Below, in pieces: positions 8,488-16,310 of a DNA stretch of 64,000 nt. Origin of the DNA: SIG307 sp045596385 (GTDB lineage Bacteria > Bacillota > Clostridia > Lachnospirales > Lachnospiraceae); the NCBI GenBank assembly GCA_045596385.1, contig JAZOCC010000021.1:1-64000 (forward strand). The letters are read 5' to 3'. The translations under genes and the position numbers were made by a program. The notes below the pieces were generated by a model that was given only the letters and a program-made list of their open reading frames with translations, made no database searches and was not told the origin of the DNA. Numbering within the stretch: position 1 is the stretch's first letter; each line of letters starts with the position of its first letter.

Positions 8488-8782
8488 TATCTATTTGTAT
8501 TTATTGGTGGCAGCCGGTGTGACGTATTTGATTCGTGCGTTGCCGATGACGTTGATTCGTAAAAATATAAAAAACAAATACATTCGTTCCTTTTTGTATT
8601 ATGTACCCTATGTAACTCTGGCGGTGATGACGTTTCCTGCGATTCTTACGGCTACGGCCAGTGTGGTATCGGCGGCGGTAGGGTTTGCGGTAGCACTACT
8701 CATTGCTTACTTTGACGGCAATTTGTTTAAGGTGGCCATGGGCGGCTGCGTAGCGGTATTTATTGTGGAGCTGTTTTTGTAG
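8477..8782 (+). CDS. azlD: AzlD-family branched-chain amino acid exporter, small subunit
   Basis: A 101-residue protein with three to four hydrophobic helices: YLYLLVAAGVTYLIRALPMTLI at the N-terminus matches AzlD (the Arg-Ala-Leu-Pro core is typical). It is the obligate partner of AzlC. The start at 8477 overlaps the end of azlC by 11 bases, a translational coupling common for this pair; a longer frame from 8423 would overlap azlC by 65 bases and lacks support. Confidence 0.85.
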   Translation: MKDNIYLYLLVAAGVTYLIRALPMTLIRKNIKNKYIRSFLYYVPYVTLAVMTFPAILTATASVVSAAVGFAVALLIAYFDGNLFKVAMGGCVAVFIVELFL

Positions 8783-8823
8783 CTTGTAACGATAGGGAAG
8801 GAAGTATAAGATGAAGGTACGTA

Positions 8824-8854
8824 AAAGGCCGGTGCGGTAATCGCATCGGCCTTT
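8824..8854. terminator. Bidirectional terminator between azlCD and the xylanase gene
   Basis: AAAGGCCGGTGCG-GTAAT-CGCATCGGCCTTT, a 13-bp stem with one wobble pair. It separates the plus-strand azlCD from the convergent minus-strand xylanase. Confidence 0.75.
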
Positions 8855-8869
8855 GCTTTGTAAAATGAT

Positions 8870-10891
8870 TTAGTTTAAGGGATATCCCGCATCGCTGTAA
8901 GCCTGAAGAACCTTGTAATAAACCTCCTTCGGCTTGCCCGGTGCGGAAAACAGAAGTGGCTTGCGGTCGCCTCTCCAGGAGTTGGAATCGCCTAATCCCC
9001 AGAAAGTGAGACCGGTAATTTTTCCGCCGTTCTTTTGAAGTTCCAAAAGATAACTCATTAATTCGTAATAATAACGTTCCTGGGTGGCAGCGCTTTTGGT
9101 AGTAACATCCAGCTCGGTAATTTGTACTTCCAGCCCGGTAGCAAGGAACTGAGTTACCGTATTTTTGAAAGCGGAGGCGGTGGGATAACCGGTATCTAAA
9201 TGAGCCTGCATGCCAAAGCCGTCGCACACCTTTCCGTCGGAGTTAATAAACTCCATAATGGAAAGATACTTGTGGGTATTAATGTAGGTGTTGTAATCGT
9301 TAAAAATCAAGGAAACTTTATCACGAATACCGTATTGCTTTAATACATCATCCGCAATGGTATATGCCAGCTTTACGTAATCAGGAGAGGTAGTTATGCC
9401 GCCGTAAATGTTAATCCAGTTCGGAATCTGGTCGGCATGGAGATATTCGTTTACCACATCCCAGGAGTATACCACGTAGCCGTATTCGCTATTGTAAACG
9501 TGGGACATGACGGTACGGATGTAAAACTCCATGCGGGCATTCATAATCTCTTTGCTGACATAGGAAGCGGAGCCGGAGTAATTGCTGCGGAAGAACCATT
9601 CCGGGGTCTGACTGTGCCATACAAGTGTGTGTGCACGGTAGCTTAAGTTGTTCTTTGCACAAAGCTCCAATGTTTTATCTACATTGCCGAAATTGAGCTT
9701 AGGAACGGTGGATTCCTTGTAGTTATCGGGAATCACATAACCGAGCTTCTTTGCTTCAGCCACGGAAATCAGAGACGGAGAATAACCCAAGAGGGCATCC
9801 GGCTTCATTTCGTTTTCCGAGGTGACACTGTTGTACTGGGACTTTACCAGATTAAGGGTGCTGTTATTTTGTAACTGCCAAAGGTTGATACAGGTACCCA
9901 TTTTCCCGAAAACATTGCCGTAAGTATTAAGAAGCGTGGCATCATCAGAAACTCCGGAGCCGGCATTTTCCTGGGAAGGACTGTCATAGCCAGACATCAT
10001 ATGGAAGGTAATACTGTAAACGGTTGCCTTGTATTTGGAGTTGTCTGCCACTTCATCCAATGACATCAGACCAATGCCGTGAATGGTAGAAAAGACATCC
10101 GGAATCAGTTCGTATTCTATAACACCGTTTCCCATACAATCGTATTTACGGAATACTTCGCCGCAATAGGCATCTGCTAAAATGGCTTCGTCATAAAGCT
10201 TTACCGTTAGGTTTGCGTATTCGCTTTTTGCTTTTACGGTAATTCTTTCGCAGTAATTAAGATCGACGGAATCCGGTAATGTGAACTTAATTTCCTTCCA
10301 TTTTCCGTCGAACTGCAAATCGATGGAACCGTCGTTTTGAACGAAGTAATTTGTATCGTAGGAAGTCAGATACAGCATATCGTTAAAGGTATAGGTAATG
10401 GTGTCCGACTTGGCAGGAGCCTTGGTTGGAGTCGGTGTCGCGGTCGGCGCCGGGGTGGCAGTTGCCTTTAGAGCCTCGGTCGGCGTTGGAGCTTCAGTCG
10501 CTTTTGGCGCTTCGGTAGCAGTCGGGGTGGCGGTAGCCTCAGGTGTTTCAGTGGCAACCGGAGCCTCGGTAGCGGCCGGAACATCGGTTACAGCAGGTGT
10601 CTCGGTAGCAGTCGGAGCCTCGGTAGCGACCGGAACGTCGGTTACAGCCGGCGTCTCGGTGGCAGTCGGAGCTTCAGTAGTGACCGGAACGTCGGTTACG
10701 GTCGGAGCCCCGGAGGCGGTTGGTTCTTCGGTTACAGCCGGAGCTTCCGTCAAATCAGGTGTCTCCGTAGGTGGAACTTCTGCCGGTGGAGTTGCGGAAA
10801 TTTCCGGGAAGTCCCGATAACCGCTATCGCAACCGGAAAAGAGAAGTAACGGGAGCAGACAAAGACAAAGAACAGTATGTATTTTTTTCAT
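8870..10891 (-). CDS. GH10 endo-beta-1,4-xylanase, lipoprotein with carbohydrate-binding-like domain
   Basis: A 673-residue secreted lipoprotein. The signal ends in a lipobox LLLFSGC with the lipid Cys at 21. A Thr/Ala/Pro/Glu repeat linker spans about 35-165, then a beta-rich domain (about 166-305) that looks like a carbohydrate-binding module, then the GH10 catalytic barrel (about 320-673). The acid/base Glu is in WDVVNE (near 481) and the nucleophile in QITELDV (near 594); HTLVWHSQTPEWF and GMQAHLD are further GH10 motifs. It cuts xylan backbones outside the cell while tethered to the membrane. It lies 31 bases downstream of aroA on the same strand. Confidence 0.92.
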   Translation of the reverse strand: MKKIHTVLCLCLLPLLLFSGCDSGYRDFPEISATPPAEVPPTETPDLTEAPAVTEEPTASGAPTVTDVPVTTEAPTATETPAVTDVPVATEAPTATETPAVTDVPAATEAPVATETPEATATPTATEAPKATEAPTPTEALKATATPAPTATPTPTKAPAKSDTITYTFNDMLYLTSYDTNYFVQNDGSIDLQFDGKWKEIKFTLPDSVDLNYCERITVKAKSEYANLTVKLYDEAILADAYCGEVFRKYDCMGNGVIEYELIPDVFSTIHGIGLMSLDEVADNSKYKATVYSITFHMMSGYDSPSQENAGSGVSDDATLLNTYGNVFGKMGTCINLWQLQNNSTLNLVKSQYNSVTSENEMKPDALLGYSPSLISVAEAKKLGYVIPDNYKESTVPKLNFGNVDKTLELCAKNNLSYRAHTLVWHSQTPEWFFRSNYSGSASYVSKEIMNARMEFYIRTVMSHVYNSEYGYVVYSWDVVNEYLHADQIPNWINIYGGITTSPDYVKLAYTIADDVLKQYGIRDKVSLIFNDYNTYINTHKYLSIMEFINSDGKVCDGFGMQAHLDTGYPTASAFKNTVTQFLATGLEVQITELDVTTKSAATQERYYYELMSYLLELQKNGGKITGLTFWGLGDSNSWRGDRKPLLFSAPGKPKEVYYKVLQAYSDAGYPLN
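10397..10788 (-). repeat. Tandem repeats coding the Thr/Ala/Pro/Glu linker of the xylanase
   Basis: Imperfect units of about 20 residues, built on PAVTDVPVATEAPTATET, repeat several times within codons 35-165. Such linkers are flexible, usually glycosylated spacers between the membrane anchor and the catalytic domain. The DNA repeat is likely unstable in length. Confidence 0.8.
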
Positions 10892-10922
10892 TGCTATAAT
10901 CCTTTCAATACAATAGGTGAAA

Positions 10923-12257
10923 TCAACTTACCTTTTCGGAAAAGCAGGTTGTAAACAAATCAAAGTAATTTTCGAAGGTTTTTTTACAGCAGGACGGATT
11001 GTCAATTTCCACGCCTTCAACACGAAGGCCTGCCAGAGAAAACGCCATGGCCATGCGGTGATCGTCATAGGTCTCAATGCGGGCACCGTGGAGCGGAGCA
11101 GGAGTAATAATAATGCCGGTGCCGTCTTCATCCACCCGGGCATTGCCGCCTAAGCGTGTGATTTCGGCAATTGTAGCAGTCATACGGTCGCATTCCTGGG
11201 CGCGAATATGTCCGACCCCACGGATATGGGTCGGGCTGTCTGCAAACAGAGCCAGAACCGCCATGGTCATGGTTTGATCGGAAAAGTCGCTCATGGTAAT
11301 GTCAAGCCCCGGATAACGGCCGTTTGCAGGTCCGGTGACACAAATGCCTTCCGGGGTATCGGCAACGGTACAGCCCAGCTGTTCCAGCGCCAGTATAAAA
11401 CGCAGATCACCCTGCATGGAATCCTTATGAACACCGGTGACGGTAACAGAGATACCGAGCATTGCGGCCGCCGCATAGAAGTAGCATGCCCCGGAAAGGT
11501 CCGGCTCGATATCATAAGTCTGACTCTGATAGGAAACACCGCCCGGAATCCGGTAGGTAGCGCCGACACCTTCCTTGTGGGAAAGAACCGGAGTGACGCC
11601 GAACTCTTTCATCATACGTTCCGTAATATGTACATATGACATGGCGGTACGGGAGCCGACCGCAGTGACGGAAAGCCCCTTCGGAAGCAGTACGCCGGTC
11701 ATCATGAGAGCGCTTAAAAACTGGCTGCTCTGGTCAATGGAAACAGAAAGTTCCGGTGCGGTAGTCAGTGTTTGCTGACCGCCTTCGATACGAAGAGGAA
11801 GGTGTCCTTCTTCTTCCAATGCCGTAACGGAAATGCCGATGGAACGTAAGGCATCGATTAGCGGTGCCATAGGACGCTTTTTCATCTGCTCCGAAGCATC
11901 CAGAATATAGGTGCCGTCACAAAAGGCCAAAAGTGCCGTTAAAAAGCGGGCTGCCGTTCCTGCACTTGCGGCGTACGCTCTGGCTTCTTTTTTAGGAAGT
12001 ACACCACTACAACCGGTTACATTAATATCTTTAGTGATTTCATCGGCAGTACATGCAATCCCTAAATCTTGCAGAGCGGTAACCAAAGCTCTGGAGTCCG
12101 AAGAGAACAAGGCGTTCTTTAGTGTACATACTCCGTCGGATAACGCAGCCAGAAGCAAAGCGCGGTTGGTAATACTTTTGGACCCCGGAACCGTTACGGT
12201 AAAGGAAGCCGGGGATTTTACCGGAGTGACAACATAGCAATCGGATGACATAAACAA
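10923..12257 (-). CDS. aroA: 3-phosphoshikimate 1-carboxyvinyltransferase (EPSP synthase)
   Basis: A 444-residue enzyme of the shikimate pathway, joining shikimate-3-phosphate and phosphoenolpyruvate to give EPSP for aromatic amino acid synthesis. Motifs: VPGSKSITNRALLLAAL (residues about 23-39, substrate lysine and arginine), SAGTAARFLTA in place of NAGTAMR, SDFSDQTMTMAVLALFAD with the catalytic Asp, RAQECDRM for the RxKESDR loop, and DDHRMAMAFSLAG near the end. The Ala after Gly in SAGTAARFLTA is of the class II-like type, inferred from general family knowledge. Start preceded by AAGGAGG about 8 bases upstream. It is sandwiched between two xylanase genes and is not with other aro genes. Confidence 0.93.
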   Translation of the reverse strand: MFMSSDCYVVTPVKSPASFTVTVPGSKSITNRALLLAALSDGVCTLKNALFSSDSRALVTALQDLGIACTADEITKDINVTGCSGVLPKKEARAYAASAGTAARFLTALLAFCDGTYILDASEQMKKRPMAPLIDALRSIGISVTALEEEGHLPLRIEGGQQTLTTAPELSVSIDQSSQFLSALMMTGVLLPKGLSVTAVGSRTAMSYVHITERMMKEFGVTPVLSHKEGVGATYRIPGGVSYQSQTYDIEPDLSGACYFYAAAAMLGISVTVTGVHKDSMQGDLRFILALEQLGCTVADTPEGICVTGPANGRYPGLDITMSDFSDQTMTMAVLALFADSPTHIRGVGHIRAQECDRMTATIAEITRLGGNARVDEDGTGIIITPAPLHGARIETYDDHRMAMAFSLAGLRVEGVEIDNPSCCKKTFENYFDLFTTCFSEKVS

Positions 12258-12274
12258 TCCTCCTTAACAGAATA

Positions 12275-12304
12275 AGGGAGGGTTGCCACAGGACAACCCT
12301 TCCC
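12275..12304. terminator. Hairpin between the second xylanase gene and aroA
   Basis: GGGAGGGTTG pairs with CAACCCTTCCC across an 8-base loop. The U tract on the minus strand is poor, so it may attenuate rather than fully stop transcription from the xylanase into aroA. Confidence 0.55.
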
Positions 12305-12324
12305 AAGTAGTTTAAATTATTTGA

Positions 12325-13596
12325 TTATTCCTGAATGGTATATCCGGCATCGACATAAGCCTGTAATACCTTATAGTAAGCCGGCTTTGCAATACCCGGC
12401 ATGGAGAACAGAAGCGGAGTCTGGTCACCTCTCCAGGAACGGTCATCGCCCATACCCCAATAGGTAATACCGGAAATATTGGCACCGTCTTTCTTTAACT
12501 CTAAGAGACCTTTCATTAAGTCGTAGTAGTAATTCGCCTGGGTGGTATCGTTGGTACAGGTAACATCCAGTTCTGTCAGTTGTACTTCGTATCCCGCATC
12601 TAAGAATTTCTTTGCGGTGGATTTAAACAACTGGGTGGACGGATACCCGGTGTCAAGGTGTGCCTGCATACCGAAACCGTCACAAATCTTGCCGTCGGAA
12701 TTAATAAATTCCATAATGGCGAGTAAATGCTGGCTGTTCATGTAGGTGTTGAAATCGTTGAAGATTAAGGAAACCTTATCGCGGATGCCATACTGCTTTA
12801 ACATGTCGTCCGCAATTACATAAGCAAGCTTTACGAAGGACGGCTCGTAGTTCTGTTTGCCGTAAATGGTAAGCCAGTTATGATCGGTGGCGTTCCAGTA
12901 TTCGTTCACTACGTCCCATGCATAAACACAGGAGCTGTATTCGCTGTCATAGACATGCTTCATGACGGTACGAACATAGAACTCCAGACGGGCATCCATT
13001 ACCTCCTGAGAGACGAAACCGTTATCTCCGACATAATCCAAGCGGAAGAACCAGTTCGGAGTCTGGCTGTGCCATACTAAGGTATGGAAACGAAGGCCTA
13101 AGTCATTTTCGGCGCAAAGCTTCATGGCTAAATCGGTGGCCGTGAAGTTCAGCTTCGGAACCATCGTATCCTTGTAGTTATCCGGAATCACATAGCCGAG
13201 GCTCTTTGCCTCATCGATGCTGATGAGGGTCGGAACATTGCCCATGATGGCATCCGGCTTCATTTCATTTTCTAAGGAAATGCTGTTATAATGCTTCTTA
13301 ATTAACTTTACCGTATAAACATTTTCTAAATCGGAAGCGCGGGTAACGCATACGCCGGAACGATCGAATACGGTACCGTATGTATTCATAAGAGCAACAT
13401 TCTTATCAAACGGAAGAGGGGTAGCCGTCGGAGCCTTGGTCGGTTCCGGAGTGGCAGTCGGTTCCGGGGTGGCAGTCGGTGCTGCGGTAGCGGTCGGTTC
13501 CGGAGTAGGCGTGACATCCGCATCACCGGAATTACATGCAGCAAATAACGATACCGTCAGTGTTAATAAAGCAAAACATGATGCAAATTTTTTCAT
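12325..13596 (-). CDS. GH10 endo-beta-1,4-xylanase, lipoprotein
   Basis: A 423-residue secreted lipoprotein: signal with lipobox LFAAC (lipid Cys at 21), a short Thr/Pro/Glu/Ala linker (about 27-65), then a GH10 catalytic domain (about 70-423). Catalytic Glu residues are in WDVVNEY and QLTELDV. It closely resembles the catalytic part of the xylanase at 8870-10891 (ENEMKPDA, VIPDNYK, DKVSLIFNDFNTY, DGFGMQAHLDTGYP are near identical) but lacks the extra carbohydrate-binding-like domain, so the two are likely paralogues. The start at 13596 has AAGAAAGGA about 10 bases upstream; the frame extending to 13734 runs into the hairpin repeats and is not credible. Confidence 0.9.
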   Translation of the reverse strand: MKKFASCFALLTLTVSLFAACNSGDADVTPTPEPTATAAPTATPEPTATPEPTKAPTATPLPFDKNVALMNTYGTVFDRSGVCVTRASDLENVYTVKLIKKHYNSISLENEMKPDAIMGNVPTLISIDEAKSLGYVIPDNYKDTMVPKLNFTATDLAMKLCAENDLGLRFHTLVWHSQTPNWFFRLDYVGDNGFVSQEVMDARLEFYVRTVMKHVYDSEYSSCVYAWDVVNEYWNATDHNWLTIYGKQNYEPSFVKLAYVIADDMLKQYGIRDKVSLIFNDFNTYMNSQHLLAIMEFINSDGKICDGFGMQAHLDTGYPSTQLFKSTAKKFLDAGYEVQLTELDVTCTNDTTQANYYYDLMKGLLELKKDGANISGITYWGMGDDRSWRGDQTPLLFSMPGIAKPAYYKVLQAYVDAGYTIQE

Positions 13597-13642
13597 TTGT
13601 TTGTATCCTTTCTTGTTAATATACTGACATTTTATCGGCAAG

Positions 13643-13789
13643 GCTTCAAAAACTTCGTTTTTGAAGCTTGCGTGTTGCCTAAGAGGCATATCTGCTCGAC
13701 AAAGCTCCAAAAACTTCGTTTTTGAAGCTCGCATGTCGGCTAAGAGGCATGTCCGCTCGGCAAAGCTTCAAAAACTTCGTTTTTGAAGC
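13643..13789. repeat. Three tandem hairpin repeats with 61-bp period
   Basis: The hairpin GCTTCAAAAAC-TTC-GTTTTTGAAGC occurs at 13643, 13704 (one change) and 13765, each followed by a spacer with AAGAGGCAT and CTCG. The repeats lie in the 433-base gap between the divergent xylanase and acyltransferase genes. The remaining part of the gap (to about 13880) holds another GGATGCAAGCATCC palindrome, then the promoter at 13925. Confidence 0.85.
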
Positions 13790-13924
13790 TCGCGTGCGCG
13801 CTCACATGTCGCAACAAATCCGGTCGGATGCAAGCATCCGCCGTACTTTGTTTCGTCATATTCGCTTTGCCTTCGCGGACATTATAGCATAGATATAAGA
13901 GTTTGAAAAGCCCCCTAAATTATT

Positions 13925-13953
13925 TTGACATAATGTTAAAAAAGTTGTATAAT
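13925..13953 (+). promoter_or_regulatory. Consensus promoter of the acyltransferase-phosphatase operon
   Basis: TTGACA (13925-13930), 17 bases, TATAAT (13948-13953), 77 bases before the start codon at 14030. Confidence 0.85.
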
Positions 13954-14029
13954 ACGGAGAGGGAAATACAAAATGGCGGACTAGCCGGCGGGATAGGAGT
14001 AAGGACGAAGGCGAAAGAGAGAGAATAAT

Positions 14030-14701
14030 ATGAAACTGCAAAGAATATCAAAGCATTTTCCGATGTTTATGCGCAGAGGAACGCAGCATGTGGTTGTCTG
14101 GATTTGGCGCAGATATATCGGTTTTGTGGCCAGGACTTCGAAGGTGGAGTTTCAGGGAATAGAGAATATTGACAGAAATCGGATGTTGGGCTTTTGGCAT
14201 GAGGACAGCTATTGTATGCAGCTTTTGTTGAGACAATTGCAAAAACTGGAGAAAAAGGTACATGTGATAGTGACCTCGGAGCGTCGCGGTGATTATATTG
14301 CGGAGATGGTATCCCGCTACGGTGCGGAGCCGATGCGCTTACCGGACGGGCTTAAGATGCGTTCCTTTTTAAAGGACTTAAAGGAGGACAGCAGGGAAGC
14401 GGGGCTTACTCTGGCTGCGGCAATGGATGGTCCCAACGGACCGTATCGTAAGCCGAAGCGTTTACTGTTTATGCTGGCTCATGAGGCGGAGAAATCGGTG
14501 GTTTATGTGCGTTTTTTGAAGAAAGGGATGCTTACCTTCCCGTGGCGCTGGGATAAGTACCGTGTACCGCTTCCGTTTGCAAAACTGATTTGTAAGATCG
14601 ATTATATCGGTGAGATTGCCAAGGAAGAGTTGAAGAATTTCGGCGAATATGCGACACGGGTATTCGGTGAGGATATTTGTTGGGAAGAACAGGGAGAGTA
14701 A
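14030..14701 (+). CDS. DUF374 lysophospholipid acyltransferase-family protein
   Basis: A 223-residue protein with the DUF374 pattern: LGFWHEDSY (residues about 57-65, the acyltransferase-like histidine), TSERRGDYIAEMVSRYGAE (about 83-101) and AMDGPNGPYRKPK (about 136-148). DUF374 proteins resemble the acyltransferases that modify lysophospholipids or lipid A at the inner membrane; the real substrate in Gram-positives is not known. It shares a consensus promoter with the histidine phosphatase gene that begins one base after its stop. Confidence 0.75.
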   Translation: MKLQRISKHFPMFMRRGTQHVVVWIWRRYIGFVARTSKVEFQGIENIDRNRMLGFWHEDSYCMQLLLRQLQKLEKKVHVIVTSERRGDYIAEMVSRYGAEPMRLPDGLKMRSFLKDLKEDSREAGLTLAAAMDGPNGPYRKPKRLLFMLAHEAEKSVVYVRFLKKGMLTFPWRWDKYRVPLPFAKLICKIDYIGEIAKEELKNFGEYATRVFGEDICWEEQGE

Positions 14702-14702
14702 G

Positions 14703-15335
14703 ATGCGTTTGATTTTGATTCGTCACGGGCGGCAAAGCAGTCCTCTTTGCAACGTGGATGTGGATTTGTCTGAGGTTGGGAGACAACAGGCGGAGCTTTT
14801 GGCCAAGAGCCTGACCGGGCTTGTACCGGACCGTATATATACCAGTGCTCTTATCAGAGCAAAGCAGACGACGGAGATTTTGTTCGGGACCGAGGTGCCT
14901 TTTCTGGAGAGAGAAGCGTTAAACGAGATTTCCTTCGGGGCTATGACCGGAGAGGCGGATTCACGGAACGCGGTGTTGTTTCCGGAGTATTTTTCCGCTA
15001 AAAAGAAAAAGACAGAGAATTTAAGACTTCCGGGAGGCGAGTGTCCTACGGAGGTGTTTGACCGGGCGGTGAAGGTGGTGGAAGAAGCGATTGCCTCCGG
15101 TGCGGAGACTGTTGTTTTTGTGACTCACGGAGGTGTGATTCGTGCACTTACAGCCGGCCTGTTGGGGCTGGGCGCCGGGCAGATGCTCCGGATTGCGGAC
15201 AGCCTGGAGCATACCTCGGTAACGGAGCTTAAGTATTCTAAGGAAGCGGAGTGCTTTTCTTTGGAAAGATTAAATGATGCGTCTCATTTGAAGGGACGAC
15301 CGGAACTGAGTCGGAGTGCGTGGGCGAAGGGATGA
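14703..15335 (+). CDS. Histidine phosphatase (phosphoglycerate mutase-like)
   Basis: A 210-residue enzyme of the histidine phosphatase superfamily: LIRHGRQS at residues 4-11 has the phospho-acceptor His, TSALIRAKQTTEIL has the second arginine, an Asn-Glu-Ile-Ser-Phe-Gly segment the general acid, and FVTHGGVIRAL the second catalytic His. Members hydrolyse small phosphate esters such as alpha-ribazole phosphate or sugar phosphates; this one cannot be assigned. The start at 14703 follows GGGAGAG, one base after the preceding gene; the longer frame from 14649 would overlap that gene. Confidence 0.82.
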   Translation: MRLILIRHGRQSSPLCNVDVDLSEVGRQQAELLAKSLTGLVPDRIYTSALIRAKQTTEILFGTEVPFLEREALNEISFGAMTGEADSRNAVLFPEYFSAKKKKTENLRLPGGECPTEVFDRAVKVVEEAIASGAETVVFVTHGGVIRALTAGLLGLGAGQMLRIADSLEHTSVTELKYSKEAECFSLERLNDASHLKGRPELSRSAWAKG

Positions 15336-15346
15336 TAAAATAATGT

Positions 15347-15381
15347 AAGGACCGATGAGGAAGAAAGTATCGGTCCTTTTT
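15347..15381 (+). terminator. Rho-independent terminator
   Basis: AAGGACCGAT/ATCGGTCCTT, a 10-bp perfect stem with a 12-base loop and five U residues, after the phosphatase gene. Confidence 0.85.
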
Positions 15382-15428
15382 GAATGGAATCGCATAAACT
15401 GTAGGGAGAACCTACGGGAAGTGTTTGT

Positions 15429-16289
15429 ATGATTATTTATGTGGTAAAGCCCGGTGATACGATACAGGAAATCGCTTCCGCAACAGGAAGCAGTGTGGAA
15501 CGTATCCTGCAGGATAATGCCCTGACAGAAGAAAGCGTATTGGTGCCGGGGCAGGCCATTGTGGTATTACAGCCGAATGTGACCTATACGGTACAAGAGG
15601 GTGATACGTTCCTTAGGATTGCGGAGCGATACGGTGTGGCTCCGAAGCAGCTTCTGGCCAATAATCCGGTGTTAAACGGCAGAGAGGTATTGTATCCGGG
15701 AGAGACCATTGTGATTGACTACGCCACCAATATGGAGCGGCGCCCATTGACCGTAAACGGATATGCCTATCCGTACATCGATCGGGAGATTCTGCGAAAG
15801 ACGTTGCCGTATCTGACGTATCTTACCTTGTTTACTTACGGGTTTACGGAAAACGGAGATTTGGTCGGGATTGATGATGAAGAAGTGATTCAAATCGCAA
15901 AACAGTATCAGGTGGCACCTCTTATGTTATTATCTACACTGACGGAGGACGGTACTTTCAGTAACGAACTGGCCAGCCGGATTTTTTCGGATGAAGACGC
16001 CAGAAACCGACTGTTTGACCAAGTACTTGAGAACTTACGAGTGAAGGGCTATTACGGATTAGACGTAGACTTTGAATTTATTTTGCCGGAAGACAGAGAC
16101 AACTATGTACAGTTTCTGACAGAACTCAAGGCCCGGCTGGAACCGGAGGGATATCCGTTAATTGTTGCGCTGGCACCGAAGACTTCCGGGATGCAGCGGG
16201 GGCTTTTGTATGAGTCACATGATTATCCGGCCATCGGTGCGGTGGCGGATTCGGTGCTCATTATGACTTACGAATGGGGATACACGTAA
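15429..16289 (+). CDS. sleL: SleL/YaaH-like spore cortex N-acetylglucosaminidase, 5' part (split by prophage)
   Basis: The first 286 residues of a 431-residue protein with two LysM domains (about 1-48 and 50-95: VVKPGDTIQEIASATGSS, TVQEGDTFLRIAERYGV) and a GH18 barrel from about 105. The GH18 catalytic DxDxE is in GLDVDFEF (about 216-223). This length and layout match SleL/YaaH, which trim the spore cortex during germination. Here the frame ends at a TAA made by the phage arm (ACG-TAA) directly at attL, and the missing 145 residues follow attR at 48996. As it stands the barrel lacks its last strands and should be inactive. GGGAAG precedes the start. The gene lies behind its own terminator-separated gap, with no clear sigma-A promoter. 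Confidence 0.88.
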   Translation: MIIYVVKPGDTIQEIASATGSSVERILQDNALTEESVLVPGQAIVVLQPNVTYTVQEGDTFLRIAERYGVAPKQLLANNPVLNGREVLYPGETIVIDYATNMERRPLTVNGYAYPYIDREILRKTLPYLTYLTLFTYGFTENGDLVGIDDEEVIQIAKQYQVAPLMLLSTLTEDGTFSNELASRIFSDEDARNRLFDQVLENLRVKGYYGLDVDFEFILPEDRDNYVQFLTELKARLEPEGYPLIVALAPKTSGMQRGLLYESHDYPAIGAVADSVLIMTYEWGYT

Positions 16290-16302
16290 CCCCACGCAAG
16301 TC
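16270..16302 (+). other. attL of the prophage
   Basis: Host sequence TGGGGATAC reads into the shared core ACGTA (16284-16288), then the phage arm CCCCACGCAAGTC (16290-16302). The arm is the exact reverse complement of the arm GACTTGCGTGGGG at attR. Such inverted arms around a short core are what large serine recombinases use. Confidence 0.85.
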
Positions 16303-16310
16303 ATACGTAA

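Noticed and set aside
10398..10820. Long Gly/Val/Ala-rich plus-strand ORF
   Set aside because: It is the reverse strand of the Thr/Pro/Ala/Glu linker repeats of the xylanase; its composition is a shadow of those codons and it has no ribosome site.
13638..13790. CRISPR array
   Set aside because: Three hairpin units with similar, not unique, spacers and no cas genes; it is a tandem hairpin repeat.
15372..15400. Sigma-E-type promoter upstream of sleL
   Set aside because: CATAAACT at 15393-15400 fits the -10 consensus but no matching -35 was found at the right distance, so it is not claimed.
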